This document shows, one piece after another, positions 36,732 to 43,765 of a stretch of 64,000 nucleotides of DNA. The stretch is from NCBI RefSeq assembly GCF_019668465.1, contig NZ_AP024828.1:4402001-4466000 (forward strand). Direction: 5' to 3'. Position numbers and translations under genes: made by a program. Position 1 is the first letter of the stretch; every line of letters starts with the position of its first letter. Below the pieces are notes generated by a model that was given only the letters and a program-made list of their open reading frames with translations, did no database searches and was not told the origin of the DNA. Source of the stretch: Mycobacterium senriense. GTDB taxonomy: Bacteria; Actinomycetota; Actinomycetes; Mycobacteriales; Mycobacteriaceae.

Positions 36732-36766
36732 TTTGTATACAGTAGAGCCGATTTGACGGGTGTCAA
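36732..36766 (-). promoter_or_regulatory. Leaderless promoter of the fused acyl-CoA dehydrogenase with motif B
   Basis: On the minus strand, TTGACA (36766-36761) and TACTGT (36744-36739) are separated by 16 bp, and the -10 ends 7 bp before the ATG at 36731, so the transcript probably starts at the ATG. No Shine-Dalgarno is present, which agrees. The -10 overlaps TTGTATACAGTA (plus strand 36733-36744), a motif B copy with the TGTATACA core of many GntR operators. Confidence 0.6.
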
Positions 36767-36804
36767 TAACCGAAAGCCTGCCGGTTGCCGGGACACCCGG
36801 CCGG

Positions 36805-36816
36805 TTGTATGCAATC
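36805..36816. promoter_or_regulatory. Island motif B (putative GntR operator), copy 3
   Basis: TTGTATGCAATC, about 40 bp upstream of the -35 of the fused acyl-CoA dehydrogenase. Together with TTGTATACAGTA in the -10 region, it gives two sites flanking the promoter, mirroring the two sites (28596, 28659) before the CMD-GntR-SDR operon. Such pairs suggest cooperative repression by one GntR protein. Confidence 0.55.
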
Positions 36817-36885
36817 GCGTCGACGGTCGGCGTCACCGGCCAGTCAGTAGGCTAAATCATTTCGCGGCGGGGTCGCGTCGACGCA

Positions 36886-37023
36886 TCAAGGCCTCTTCGC
36901 GCCTCGCGGGGCCCGCGGAGCCGATCCGCGAATGATCGACGGCACCGGGTCAAATGCGGCGGCAAAGGCCCTTTGCTGCGGGTAGCGCACCCATGTTGTC
37001 ACCGCGTCCGAGTCGTCGGGCAT
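36886..37023 (-). CDS. Candidate 45-aa small protein
   Basis: MPDDSDAVTTWVRYPQQRAF, then a basic Pro/Ala/Arg tail. A GGGAG lies 6-7 bp before the ATG, and the palindrome CTACTAC-GAATG-GTAGTAG (37044-37062) is just upstream, so promoter, operator and ribosome site are all plausible. No family recognised. It is in the otherwise gene-poor 36837-37193 stretch, on the same strand as the acyl-CoA dehydrogenase, 154 bp before it. Chance cannot be excluded for so short a frame. Confidence 0.35.
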   Translation of the reverse strand: MPDDSDAVTTWVRYPQQRAFAAAFDPVPSIIRGSAPRAPRGAKRP

Positions 37024-37043
37024 TGTCAGCTCCCAACCAATGA

Positions 37044-37062
37044 CTACTACGAATGGTAGTAG
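37044..37062. promoter_or_regulatory. 7-bp inverted repeat, possible operator
   Basis: CTACTAC, spacer GAATG, GTAGTAG. It lies 21 bp upstream of the candidate small gene at 36886-37023 and within a locally AT-richer gap. Its spacing and symmetry fit a dimeric repressor site; a weak RNA hairpin is the alternative. No second copy was noticed. Confidence 0.35.
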
Positions 37063-37193
37063 CTTTGGGGACGCCTCTAAATACCTCAACTAGGACTTGA
37101 GAGTTTCTCCGACGCCGACGGATTAACTATTTGCTCCGCGGCGTGCTTTTAGGATCCGGATGCGAACGGGATCGCGCCAATTTGACGGCGAAT

Positions 37194-37397
37194 TCAGGCG
37201 GGAGTGTTCCCGCTCGAGTACAGCTTGAAGTTACGGACCATCGGAACCACCGGGTTACCAACTGCGGCGCGCTGGCGGGCGCGGAAAGACGGATGACGGC
37301 GCATTGCTTCATTGCGTTCGCGTTCGCGACGTTGAGCGGCAGCCCATGCTGGATGGGACTGGAGGAATATAACCGTGCCTTCTTGTGTATTCGCCAC
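37194..37397 (-). CDS. Small basic hypothetical protein (67 aa)
   Basis: GTG-initiated frame with GAGGAG about 9 bp upstream. The product, VANTQEGTVIFLQSHPAWAA, then AQRRERERNEAMRRHPSFRA and NPVVPMVRNFKLYSSGNTPA, has an organised look: a short hydrophobic start, a highly charged Arg/Glu helix and a polar tail. No signal peptide, cysteines or recognised family. Its base composition is less GC-rich than neighbours, with A/T at several third positions, which hints at a foreign or fast-evolving origin. DNA or RNA binding is possible from the charge only. Confidence 0.45.
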   Translation of the reverse strand: MANTQEGTVIFLQSHPAWAAAQRRERERNEAMRRHPSFRARQRAAVGNPVVPMVRNFKLYSSGNTPA

Positions 37398-37648
37398 GAT
37401 CGTCACTCCTCTCAGTACCACCCGCAAAAGCTACAACAGTGTGGTTATCGGATCGTGATTCCAGAATGCCCGCCGAATCCTGAGACCAAACCACCCGTCT
37501 AGGTGAGAATTGGCCATGAATTTGCGAACGTAATCCGTTGCCACTGCGCGCTGTCGTCCGTGCTGGAACGACCGCGATCAGAACCATAGCGACGGGCACC
37601 GACAGAATTCCCGTTTGAGCCTCATGCCCGGTTGGCTGCTAGGGTCCA

Positions 37649-38503
37649 TTGCTTATGCCGGAGATCGATCGCCGTCGCATGATTCTGACAACCGGGATCG
37701 GCGTGCTGGCAGCCGCGCTGCCGGCCCCGAAAGCCGGGGCCTATCCGCGACGACAGGACGAACCTGCCGGTCGGATACCGCCGCCGGCGGCGCCCAGCGG
37801 CCAATCCGCGAGCTACATCTTCTCGGACGAATTCGACGGTCCGGCTGGCTCCGCCCCCGATGCGTCGAAATGGGCGATCGCCAAAGCCCGCGAGACAATC
37901 AAGGACCCGACCTTTTGGGAGCAGCCCGAGCGCATCGGGCAGTATCGCGATGATCGTGGCAACGTGTTCGTCGACGGCAATTCCAACCTGGTGCTGCGCG
38001 CGGCCAAGGACGGGCCCACCTACTACAGCGGCAAGGTGCAAAGCGTGTGGCGCGGCGGCGTCGGCCACACCTGGGAAGCCCGGATCAAACTGAACTGCCT
38101 GACCCCGGGCGCCTGGCCCGCGTACTGGCTCGGCAACGACGATCAGGGCGAGATCGACGTCATGGAGTGGTACGGCAACGGCAAATGGCCGTCGGCCACG
38201 ACCGTGCACGCCAAGGCCAACGGCGGCGAATGGAAGACGCACAACATCGCAGTGGACAGCGCCTGGCATACCTGGCGCACTCAGTGGGACGAGGCGGGCA
38301 TCCGGTTCTGGAAGGACTACACCGACGGCGCTGCGCCCTACTTCGACGTGCCGGCGAGCTCGCTGCCCGACTGGCCGTTCAACGGGGCGGGATACACGGT
38401 CTATCCGGTGTTCAACCTGGCAGTGGCCGGATCTGGTGGCGAAGACCCGGGCCCCGGCACCTACCCCGCCGACATGCTCATCGACTGGATACGCGTCTGG
38501 TAG
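37649..38503 (+). CDS. Secreted GH16-family glucanase-like protein (Rv0315-like)
   Basis: 284-residue glycoside hydrolase family 16 protein matching M. tuberculosis Rv0315 as I remember it. A Tat-like signal (DRRRMILTTGIGVLAAALPA) is followed by a Pro-rich linker and the beta-jelly-roll core: YIFSDEFDGPAGSAPDASKW, then WEARIKLNCLTPGAWPAYWL. The catalytic motif is GEIDVMEWYG, containing ExDxxE. The fold hydrolyses beta-1,3/1,4-glucans; Rv0315 has been described mainly as an antigen. TTG at 37649 gives the MLMPE start of Rv0315; ATG at 37655 is the alternative. No operon partner. Confidence 0.9.
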   Translation: MLMPEIDRRRMILTTGIGVLAAALPAPKAGAYPRRQDEPAGRIPPPAAPSGQSASYIFSDEFDGPAGSAPDASKWAIAKARETIKDPTFWEQPERIGQYRDDRGNVFVDGNSNLVLRAAKDGPTYYSGKVQSVWRGGVGHTWEARIKLNCLTPGAWPAYWLGNDDQGEIDVMEWYGNGKWPSATTVHAKANGGEWKTHNIAVDSAWHTWRTQWDEAGIRFWKDYTDGAAPYFDVPASSLPDWPFNGAGYTVYPVFNLAVAGSGGEDPGPGTYPADMLIDWIRVW

Positions 38504-38513
38504 GCGGCACGTC

Positions 38514-39356
38514 TCAGTGCGTCAGCAGCGCGACCGCAGTCGTGGGCCTGCCACCCGGATGCCGCAAATCAGATCGCAGCCAGGAAACCGGGCGCATCCA
38601 TATCGGTAAGCGGCCGAACCGTCTGGCGGCCACCAGCAGCGATTCCGCTTCGACGGCTCGCCAGCCGAGGTCTTCGAAGAAGGCGAGCCCGTTTTCGGGG
38701 GCGAACCTGAAGGGTGCGTTCTCCGAAATCCCGGCGACATTCTTGTTGATCCGCTTTTTCAGGCCGGGAAAGGCGAAATCGATCATCCACCAGGCGACCT
38801 GGGGTCGTTTGATCGCACCCGAAAGGGCCGCGATGTCGGAGGCCTCCAGGTACATCGACAGCCCCTCCGTCAGCACAAAGGCCTTCGTCGCGCCGTCCAG
38901 CGCTTCACTGAAGAAGCTGTCTCGGGCGTGGGGGTCGGCCAGGTCAACCGCTATGCGGTTGAGCCGGCAGCGCGGGGCCTGATCGGCAAGTACTTGCGTC
39001 TTTTCGGCGAGCAGCTTGGGTAGATCGGCCTCGATCCAGGTGAGGTTTGGTGGGAGGTCGAGGCGATAGGGCCGGGTGTCCAGACCGGCGGCCAGGTTCA
39101 GAACGCGGTCACAGCCGTGCGCGAGTGCGTTGGCAATGGCATCGTCGATGAGCTTGGTTCGTGCGACCAGCCACCAACCGCTGCGATCTGTCCATGGAAC
39201 GTTGTCGACGATCGCGCGGCCCTGTTCACCGGCGAGGCGTTCCGCAAGGTGATCGTTGAACAGCGCATCGGGGCGGGCCGATTCGGTTGCACGGTGCAGC
39301 GCCGTCCACCGGGCCGTGTCGGAAACGTGGGTAATGGTGTGCGCTGGACCAGACAT
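38514..39356 (-). CDS. SAM-dependent methyltransferase, leucine carboxyl methyltransferase family
   Basis: 280 residues of the LCMT-like group that is expanded in mycobacteria. VSDTARWTALHRATESARPD and LFNDHLAERLAGEQGRAI open it, NLAAGLDTRPYRLDLPPNLT is the SAM motif, and FVLTEGLSMYLEASDIAALS follows. Mycobacterial members are annotated as putative O-methyltransferases, with functions in lipid or polyketide modification suspected. It is convergent with the GH16 gene (10 bp gap) and next to a secreted protein gene. Substrate unknown. Confidence 0.85.
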   Translation of the reverse strand: MSGPAHTITHVSDTARWTALHRATESARPDALFNDHLAERLAGEQGRAIVDNVPWTDRSGWWLVARTKLIDDAIANALAHGCDRVLNLAAGLDTRPYRLDLPPNLTWIEADLPKLLAEKTQVLADQAPRCRLNRIAVDLADPHARDSFFSEALDGATKAFVLTEGLSMYLEASDIAALSGAIKRPQVAWWMIDFAFPGLKKRINKNVAGISENAPFRFAPENGLAFFEDLGWRAVEAESLLVAARRFGRLPIWMRPVSWLRSDLRHPGGRPTTAVALLTH

Positions 39357-39386
39357 ACGTTGCGTTATAGCACTACCGTCTGGGCC

Positions 39387-40055
39387 CTACTGACCAGCCC
39401 TGCCTCCGGCGAGCCAGGCCTCGGTCACGGTGCGGGTCGCAGGAGGCGGAAGAGCCGCGTCCGGCGCGCCGAGGCGACCGACCTTGACGGTCCACGCCGG
39501 CGATGAGCGGTCGATGCAGGATCCGGCGCCCTGGCTGGGCAACCACAGCACGGCAAGGTCGCTGCCGCATCCGTAGACGCCGGTGTATCCGTCGGCTCGC
39601 CCACCCCACGCGCCGCCGTTGCGCAGCAGGCAGCGGGTGCCGTCGTCGAGGGTGAGCGCGAACGGGTCCGGGGTGGCGGTCGGGTGCACGGGCGGAAGCT
39701 GACCGTCGAACATCACCCGGTGCATCTGCATGTCCCACGGATTGTCCACGCACAGAAGCGATCCCGGCGTCGACGGCCAGCAGGTGCCGGCTCCGGCCGC
39801 ACTCGGCGAACAGTGGTAGACGTTGTCGGCAACCGCCGACGGTGACGGTTCCGAGCAGTCGCCGGCCTGCGCGACGTTGCCCGGCCCGGATGCCACCTTG
39901 TACCCGTTGATCGCTTCGCCGCTGGGTCCGACGGCCATCACGGTGATCACCTGGGTGGCCGGCGGATCGGCACCCGCGGGGCCGGCCGTCGAGGTCGCCA
40001 TCAGCGCGGCCGGCAACGCGATCCAGACCTGCGCCATCCGGGGCACCACGTTCAT
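39387..40055 (-). CDS. Secreted conserved mycobacterial protein
   Basis: 222 residues. The N-terminus MNVVPRMAQVWIALPAALMA is a signal peptide, with cleavage likely near GPAGADPP. The mature protein has at least six cysteines (AGDCSEPS, YHCSPS, GTCWPS, LLCVD, RCLLRN, GAGSCIDR), suggesting disulfide bonds, and a motif GYTGVYGCGSDLAVLWLPSQ. No family recognised; similar Cys-rich secreted proteins exist in mycobacteria. The ATG at 40055 is preceded by GGGAGAAGGG. It lies 147 bp from the aldehyde dehydrogenase stop on the same strand, in its own unit. Confidence 0.68.
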   Translation of the reverse strand: MNVVPRMAQVWIALPAALMATSTAGPAGADPPATQVITVMAVGPSGEAINGYKVASGPGNVAQAGDCSEPSPSAVADNVYHCSPSAAGAGTCWPSTPGSLLCVDNPWDMQMHRVMFDGQLPPVHPTATPDPFALTLDDGTRCLLRNGGAWGGRADGYTGVYGCGSDLAVLWLPSQGAGSCIDRSSPAWTVKVGRLGAPDAALPPPATRTVTEAWLAGGRAGQ

Positions 40056-40202
40056 CGGGCCAACCCTTCTCCCCCTGTTGTGCAGACTAGAGCGCCCGCG
40101 AGGCCGCCGCCCAATATTCGGCGGGACCGTCGCCGCGGTGGCCTCCGTCGGGTTCCTCACCCGCTGCAAAGGGTCCGGGGCCTTCGGTTGTGAGACAACA
40201 GG

Positions 40203-41657
40203 TTAGAGCTGAGCCCAGACCGACTTCGTCTTCAGGTAGATCTCGAGGCCCTCTTTTCCGAACTCGTGACCCCAGCCGGATTGCTTGTAGCCGCCGAACG
40301 GCACATCGTGGTCGAAGACCAACTGGCAGTTGACCTGGACACTGCCGGCCTGCAGCCGCCTCATGATGCGGTGGGCCCGGCCCAGGTTCTCCGTCCAGGC
40401 GGTGGCCGCCAGGCCGTAGGTGGTGTCGTTGGCCAGGGCCACGGCCTCGTCCTCGTCGTCGAACGGCAGGATGGTGACCACCGGCCCGAAGATCTCCTGT
40501 TGGTACAGCCGCATCCTGGTGTCGACGTTGGTGAGCACCGTCGGGTGCACGAAGTAGCCCTTGCGGTCCAGCCGGTGGCCCCCGGTGACCACCTCGACGC
40601 CGTCCCTCTTGCCCTCGTCGATGAAGCCCATGACGCGGGTCAGTTGCTTCTGGCTGATCAGCGGGCCGCTGACGCAGCCCTCCTCGCTGGGGGCGCCCAG
40701 CTTGAACGAATTCGCCATCATCGCAATGCCTTCCACGACCCGGTCGTAGACGCCGCGCTGGGCGAAGATGCGCGACCCGCACACGCAGCCTTGGCCGGAG
40801 TGCACGAAGATGCCCAGCGACGCCATCATGATCGCGTTGTCCAGGTTGGCGTCGTCGAAGATCAGCACCGGCGATTTTCCGCCGAGTTCGAGCGTGACCT
40901 TTTTCAGGTTGTCAGCCGAGGCTCGCACGATCTCCTTGCCGACCTCGGTCGAGCCGGTGAAGGCGACTTTCTGGACATCGGGGTGCGCGGTGATCGCGGC
41001 GCCCGCGGTGTGGCCGTAACCGGTCAACAGGTTGACGACCCCCTCGGGCACGCCGGCCTCGTGAATGAGCCTGTCCAACAGCAGCGCCGACAGCGGCGTC
41101 TCCTCGGCCGGCTTGACCAGCAGGCTGCCGCCCGCGGCCAAAGCCGGCGCAAGTTTCGCGCTGGCGTTGAAGATCGGGCCGTTCCACGGGAAGATCAGGC
41201 CCACCACGCTGTACGGCTCTTTGAGCGTGTAGGCGTGCATGTTGACGTAGTTGTCGGTGGCGATGCCGTCGGTCTTCACGTCGTACGCGACGCCGTTGAT
41301 CTTGGAACACCAACCGGCGTAGTAGCGGAAGAACTCCGAGCAGGTCGACATCTGCAGTTGGGCCTGCATCAGCGGCATGCCGGTGTTGAGCGAGTCGAGT
41401 TGCGCGAACTCCTCGGCGTGCTCGTCGATCAGCTCGCCGATCCGCCACAGGATCTTGGCCCGCTCGCGGCCGGGAAGGTCCGCCCAGACCCCCGACTCGA
41501 AGGTCGCCTTCGCTTTCGCCGCGGCGTCGTTGACCGCTTCTTGGCCGCAGTCGGTGAATTCGGTGATCGTCTCCTCGGTCGCGGGATCGATGACCGAGAT
41601 GACGTCACCCGTTCCGGGGCGCTTGCGAATGTCATCCAATACCGCCTGCACCGTCAT
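40203..41657 (-). CDS. NAD(P)-dependent aldehyde dehydrogenase
   Basis: 484-residue ALDH-superfamily enzyme oxidising an aldehyde to its acid. The N-terminal segment is VIDPATEETITEFTDCGQEA; IFPWNGPIFNASAKLAPALA is the conserved asparagine loop; TLELGGKSPVLIFDDANLDN holds the catalytic glutamate and SGQGCVCGSRIFAQ the nucleophilic cysteine. The C-terminal FGGYKQSGWGHEFGKEGLE is typical of the phenylacetaldehyde/betaine-aldehyde group. Substrate unknown. GGGGAT lies before the ATG. A 103-bp gap separates it from the upstream VOC gene on the same strand. Confidence 0.93.
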   Translation of the reverse strand: MTVQAVLDDIRKRPGTGDVISVIDPATEETITEFTDCGQEAVNDAAAKAKATFESGVWADLPGRERAKILWRIGELIDEHAEEFAQLDSLNTGMPLMQAQLQMSTCSEFFRYYAGWCSKINGVAYDVKTDGIATDNYVNMHAYTLKEPYSVVGLIFPWNGPIFNASAKLAPALAAGGSLLVKPAEETPLSALLLDRLIHEAGVPEGVVNLLTGYGHTAGAAITAHPDVQKVAFTGSTEVGKEIVRASADNLKKVTLELGGKSPVLIFDDANLDNAIMMASLGIFVHSGQGCVCGSRIFAQRGVYDRVVEGIAMMANSFKLGAPSEEGCVSGPLISQKQLTRVMGFIDEGKRDGVEVVTGGHRLDRKGYFVHPTVLTNVDTRMRLYQQEIFGPVVTILPFDDEDEAVALANDTTYGLAATAWTENLGRAHRIMRRLQAGSVQVNCQLVFDHDVPFGGYKQSGWGHEFGKEGLEIYLKTKSVWAQL

Positions 41658-41760
41658 CTGATCCCCTTCGTATCGCCAGTCGTGGCGCCCCGGCGCCCAA
41701 TGCGCTCAGTGCTGAGCACTTGCTTAGCATTGTGCACACGGCTGGTCAAGCACGATCGGC

Positions 41761-42171
41761 TCAGCGCAGTTGTTGGATCCGAATGAGATTCCCCGCGGGA
41801 TCGCGGACCGCGCAGTCCCGCAGCCCGTACGGCTGGTCGGTGGGCTCCTGGACGATGTCGACGTCGCCCGCCTGCAGCCGTTCGAAGGTGCCGTCGAGGT
41901 CCGTGGTGGCCAGTAGCAGTGTGGCGTAGCTGCCCTTGGCCATCATCTCGGCGATGGTGCGGCGCTCGTCGTCGGTGATGCCCGGGTTGGCGGCGGGCGG
42001 GTTCAAGACGATGGACGTATCGGGTTGGTTCGGCGGACCGACCGTGATCCACCGCATCGTGCCCTTGCCGACGTCGAGGCGAACCTCGAACCCGAGGACG
42101 TCGCGATAGAAGGCGAGCGATGCTTCGGGGTCCTCATGGGGAAGGAAGCTCGAGTGAATGGTGATGGTCAT
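41761..42171 (-). CDS. VOC (glyoxalase/dioxygenase-like) protein
   Basis: 136 residues with the paired beta-alpha-beta-beta-beta modules of vicinal-oxygen-chelate proteins: HEDPEASLAFYRDVLGFEVR, then TVGPPNQPDTSIVLN, then LATTDLDGTFERLQAGDVDI and RDPAGNLIRIQQLR. Metal ligands are probably an early His and the C-terminal acidic residue; the exact set is uncertain. It starts 4 bp after the AraC-type gene stop, so they are co-transcribed, a pairing often seen in actinobacteria. It may detoxify or bind a small molecule sensed with that regulator. Confidence 0.82.
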   Translation of the reverse strand: MTITIHSSFLPHEDPEASLAFYRDVLGFEVRLDVGKGTMRWITVGPPNQPDTSIVLNPPAANPGITDDERRTIAEMMAKGSYATLLLATTDLDGTFERLQAGDVDIVQEPTDQPYGLRDCAVRDPAGNLIRIQQLR

Positions 42172-42175
42172 GCGG

Positions 42176-42628
42176 TCAGGCTAGGTGCGGCCCGACGGCG
42201 GATGCTTCTCGATTCCTGATCGGTCTCGTCACCTGTTTGGCCACGCATGGCGGCATGCCGGCCAGCGCGCCGGCCGCTCGGCGCCGATACGCGCTGGGTG
42301 GCACACCGACCAGTTCGGTGAACCGGGTGCTGAAGGTGCCCAAGGACGAGCACCCGACTGCGAAGCACACCTCGGTGACGCTCAGGTCGCCGCGGCGCAG
42401 CAGCGCCATGGCGCGCTCGATGCGGCGAGTCATCAAATAGGAGTACGGCGATTCGCCGTAGGCGCGCCGGAATTCGCGGCTGAGGTGGCCGGCGGACATG
42501 TGCACCCCGCTCGCGAGCGCTTCGACGTCCAACGGTTGCGTGTAGTCCCGGTCGATGCGGTCGCGGACGCGGCGCAACAGGACCAGCGTGCGCAGGCGCT
42601 GCGCCGCCGCCTCGGATGTGCTGGTCAC
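42176..42628 (-). CDS. Short AraC-family transcriptional regulator
   Basis: 150 residues consisting almost only of the AraC double helix-turn-helix: RDYTQPLDVEALASGVHMSA, then LSREFRRAYGESPYSYLMTR, then VCFAVGCSSLGTFSTRFTEL and VGVPPSAYRRRAAG. There is no separate ligand domain, which makes it like SoxS/MarA-type or VOC-associated short regulators. The GTG at 42628 follows closely after the epimerase stop at 42643. Targets are probably its own operon with the VOC gene. The frame is open upstream, but the earlier part is the shadow of the epimerase gene. Confidence 0.8.
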   Translation of the reverse strand: MTSTSEAAAQRLRTLVLLRRVRDRIDRDYTQPLDVEALASGVHMSAGHLSREFRRAYGESPYSYLMTRRIERAMALLRRGDLSVTEVCFAVGCSSLGTFSTRFTELVGVPPSAYRRRAAGALAGMPPCVAKQVTRPIRNREASAVGPHLA

Positions 42629-42642
42629 TTGCGATGCCGCCG

Positions 42643-43545
42643 CTAAACGCCGACGAGCTCGGGGTGGAATTTGGCCGCCATGCGGCGTATTCCGTCGCGC
42701 CAGTCGACCGAGGTGCCGCCGATGAGTTCGTGCATCCGGTCGATGGTGGTGGGATTGCCGCGCAGCGCTTGGTCGCTCGCCTCGAAGATCGGTTCCCTGC
42801 CGACGAGCGAGCCGAGGTAGTCGCACCACTCCTGCAGGCTGACCGTCTGGTCGCCGCACCAGTTGACGGTGGTCGCCGGGACCGACGCGACCTCGAGCAG
42901 CTTCGGGATGGTCCCGATGATGTCGTCCTCGTGAATGGGGTTGTAGCGCGCGGGTTCTCCGGGCGGAACGGGAATCGGGATGCCGCCCAACATCATCTCC
43001 ATGTGGTAGAACGGCCAGCCGCCGTTGTCGCCGTAGGGAACGTTGAGCCGGGCGATCGTGGTGGGCACGCCGACGACGCGCGCCACCGACCGGGCGACCA
43101 CTTCCCCGGCGATCTTGGAGATGGAATAGGTGGGGAACAACGGCTTGTGGTTGTCGCCCAGGGCGGATCGCTCGCTGCGGGGGTCGTCGTCCGGCGGGTC
43201 GTACACGGCGGCCGACGAGCAGTGCAGAAAAGCCTTCGCGTTGCGGCAGTGGGCCATCAGCAGGCCGACCGACTCCGCGTTGGCCGCCAGGTCCTTGTCC
43301 CAGCTTCCGCTCTTGGCCACCGCCAAGTTCAGGACATAATCGAAATCCGTTGGCAGAGTGGTGAAGTCACCGGCCGCCAGATTGACCTTCTCGCAACGAA
43401 TCCCGGCCTTCTCGAGGCGTTCGCGTGCGGCGGGGTCGGTGAATCGCGCGATTCCCCAGACCTCGTTGTCGGCGGCAAGCGCCCGGGCTATGGGGGTGGC
43501 GATTTGACCGGTCGGGCCGGTGATCAGGATTTTTGAGCCGCGCAT
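42643..43545 (-). CDS. NAD(P)-dependent epimerase/dehydratase family protein
   Basis: 300-residue extended SDR. The dinucleotide site is ILITGPTGQIATPIARALA; HCSSAAVYDPPDDD and YSISK (YxxxK) form the active-site region, and RLNVPYGDNGGWPFYHMEMM follows. IHEDDIIGTIPKLLEVASVP and TVNWCGDQTVSLQEWCDYLG are typical late segments. Likely a reductase or epimerase of a sugar or lipid intermediate. It leads the unit followed by AraC and VOC genes (15 bp and 4 bp gaps), so the three could share one promoter. Confidence 0.85.
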   Translation of the reverse strand: MRGSKILITGPTGQIATPIARALAADNEVWGIARFTDPAARERLEKAGIRCEKVNLAAGDFTTLPTDFDYVLNLAVAKSGSWDKDLAANAESVGLLMAHCRNAKAFLHCSSAAVYDPPDDDPRSERSALGDNHKPLFPTYSISKIAGEVVARSVARVVGVPTTIARLNVPYGDNGGWPFYHMEMMLGGIPIPVPPGEPARYNPIHEDDIIGTIPKLLEVASVPATTVNWCGDQTVSLQEWCDYLGSLVGREPIFEASDQALRGNPTTIDRMHELIGGTSVDWRDGIRRMAAKFHPELVGV

Positions 43546-43722
43546 GCGGTGAATGGTAGCGAGGAGGCGCGCATCCCGACAGAGATGATCGTGCTTTCGC
43601 GCATTCTGCTCATCTGCTTATCGGTGAAACCGAAGTTACGGCGCGCCCGCACCAGTGTCGCGCTTTTAGGCGATAGTCGGGATAACCCACGATTTCGGGG
43701 TTTTGCGCATTGTGCTCGGCCC

Positions 43723-43738
43723 CGGCTCAGTCGAGCCG
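43723..43738 (-). terminator. Weak hairpin after the group D flavoprotein gene
   Basis: CGGCTC, loop AGTC, GAGCCG: a 6-bp GC-rich stem 28 bp beyond the stop of the minus-strand gene ending at 43766. There is no T-run. The stem is short, so terminator function is only a suggestion. The 220-bp gap otherwise holds no gene I can support. Confidence 0.3.
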
Positions 43739-43765
43739 ACGCCGATTCGAGCCGAGGTCGGTGAC

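Noticed and set aside
37309..37599. 96-codon minus-strand frame overlapping the 67-aa candidate gene
   Set aside because: No Shine-Dalgarno, random-looking product rich in Ser, Arg and Thr; the overlapping 67-aa frame has better signals.
40266..41786. 506-codon frame antisense to the aldehyde dehydrogenase
   Set aside because: Shadow frame; the aldehyde dehydrogenase on the other strand has all catalytic motifs.
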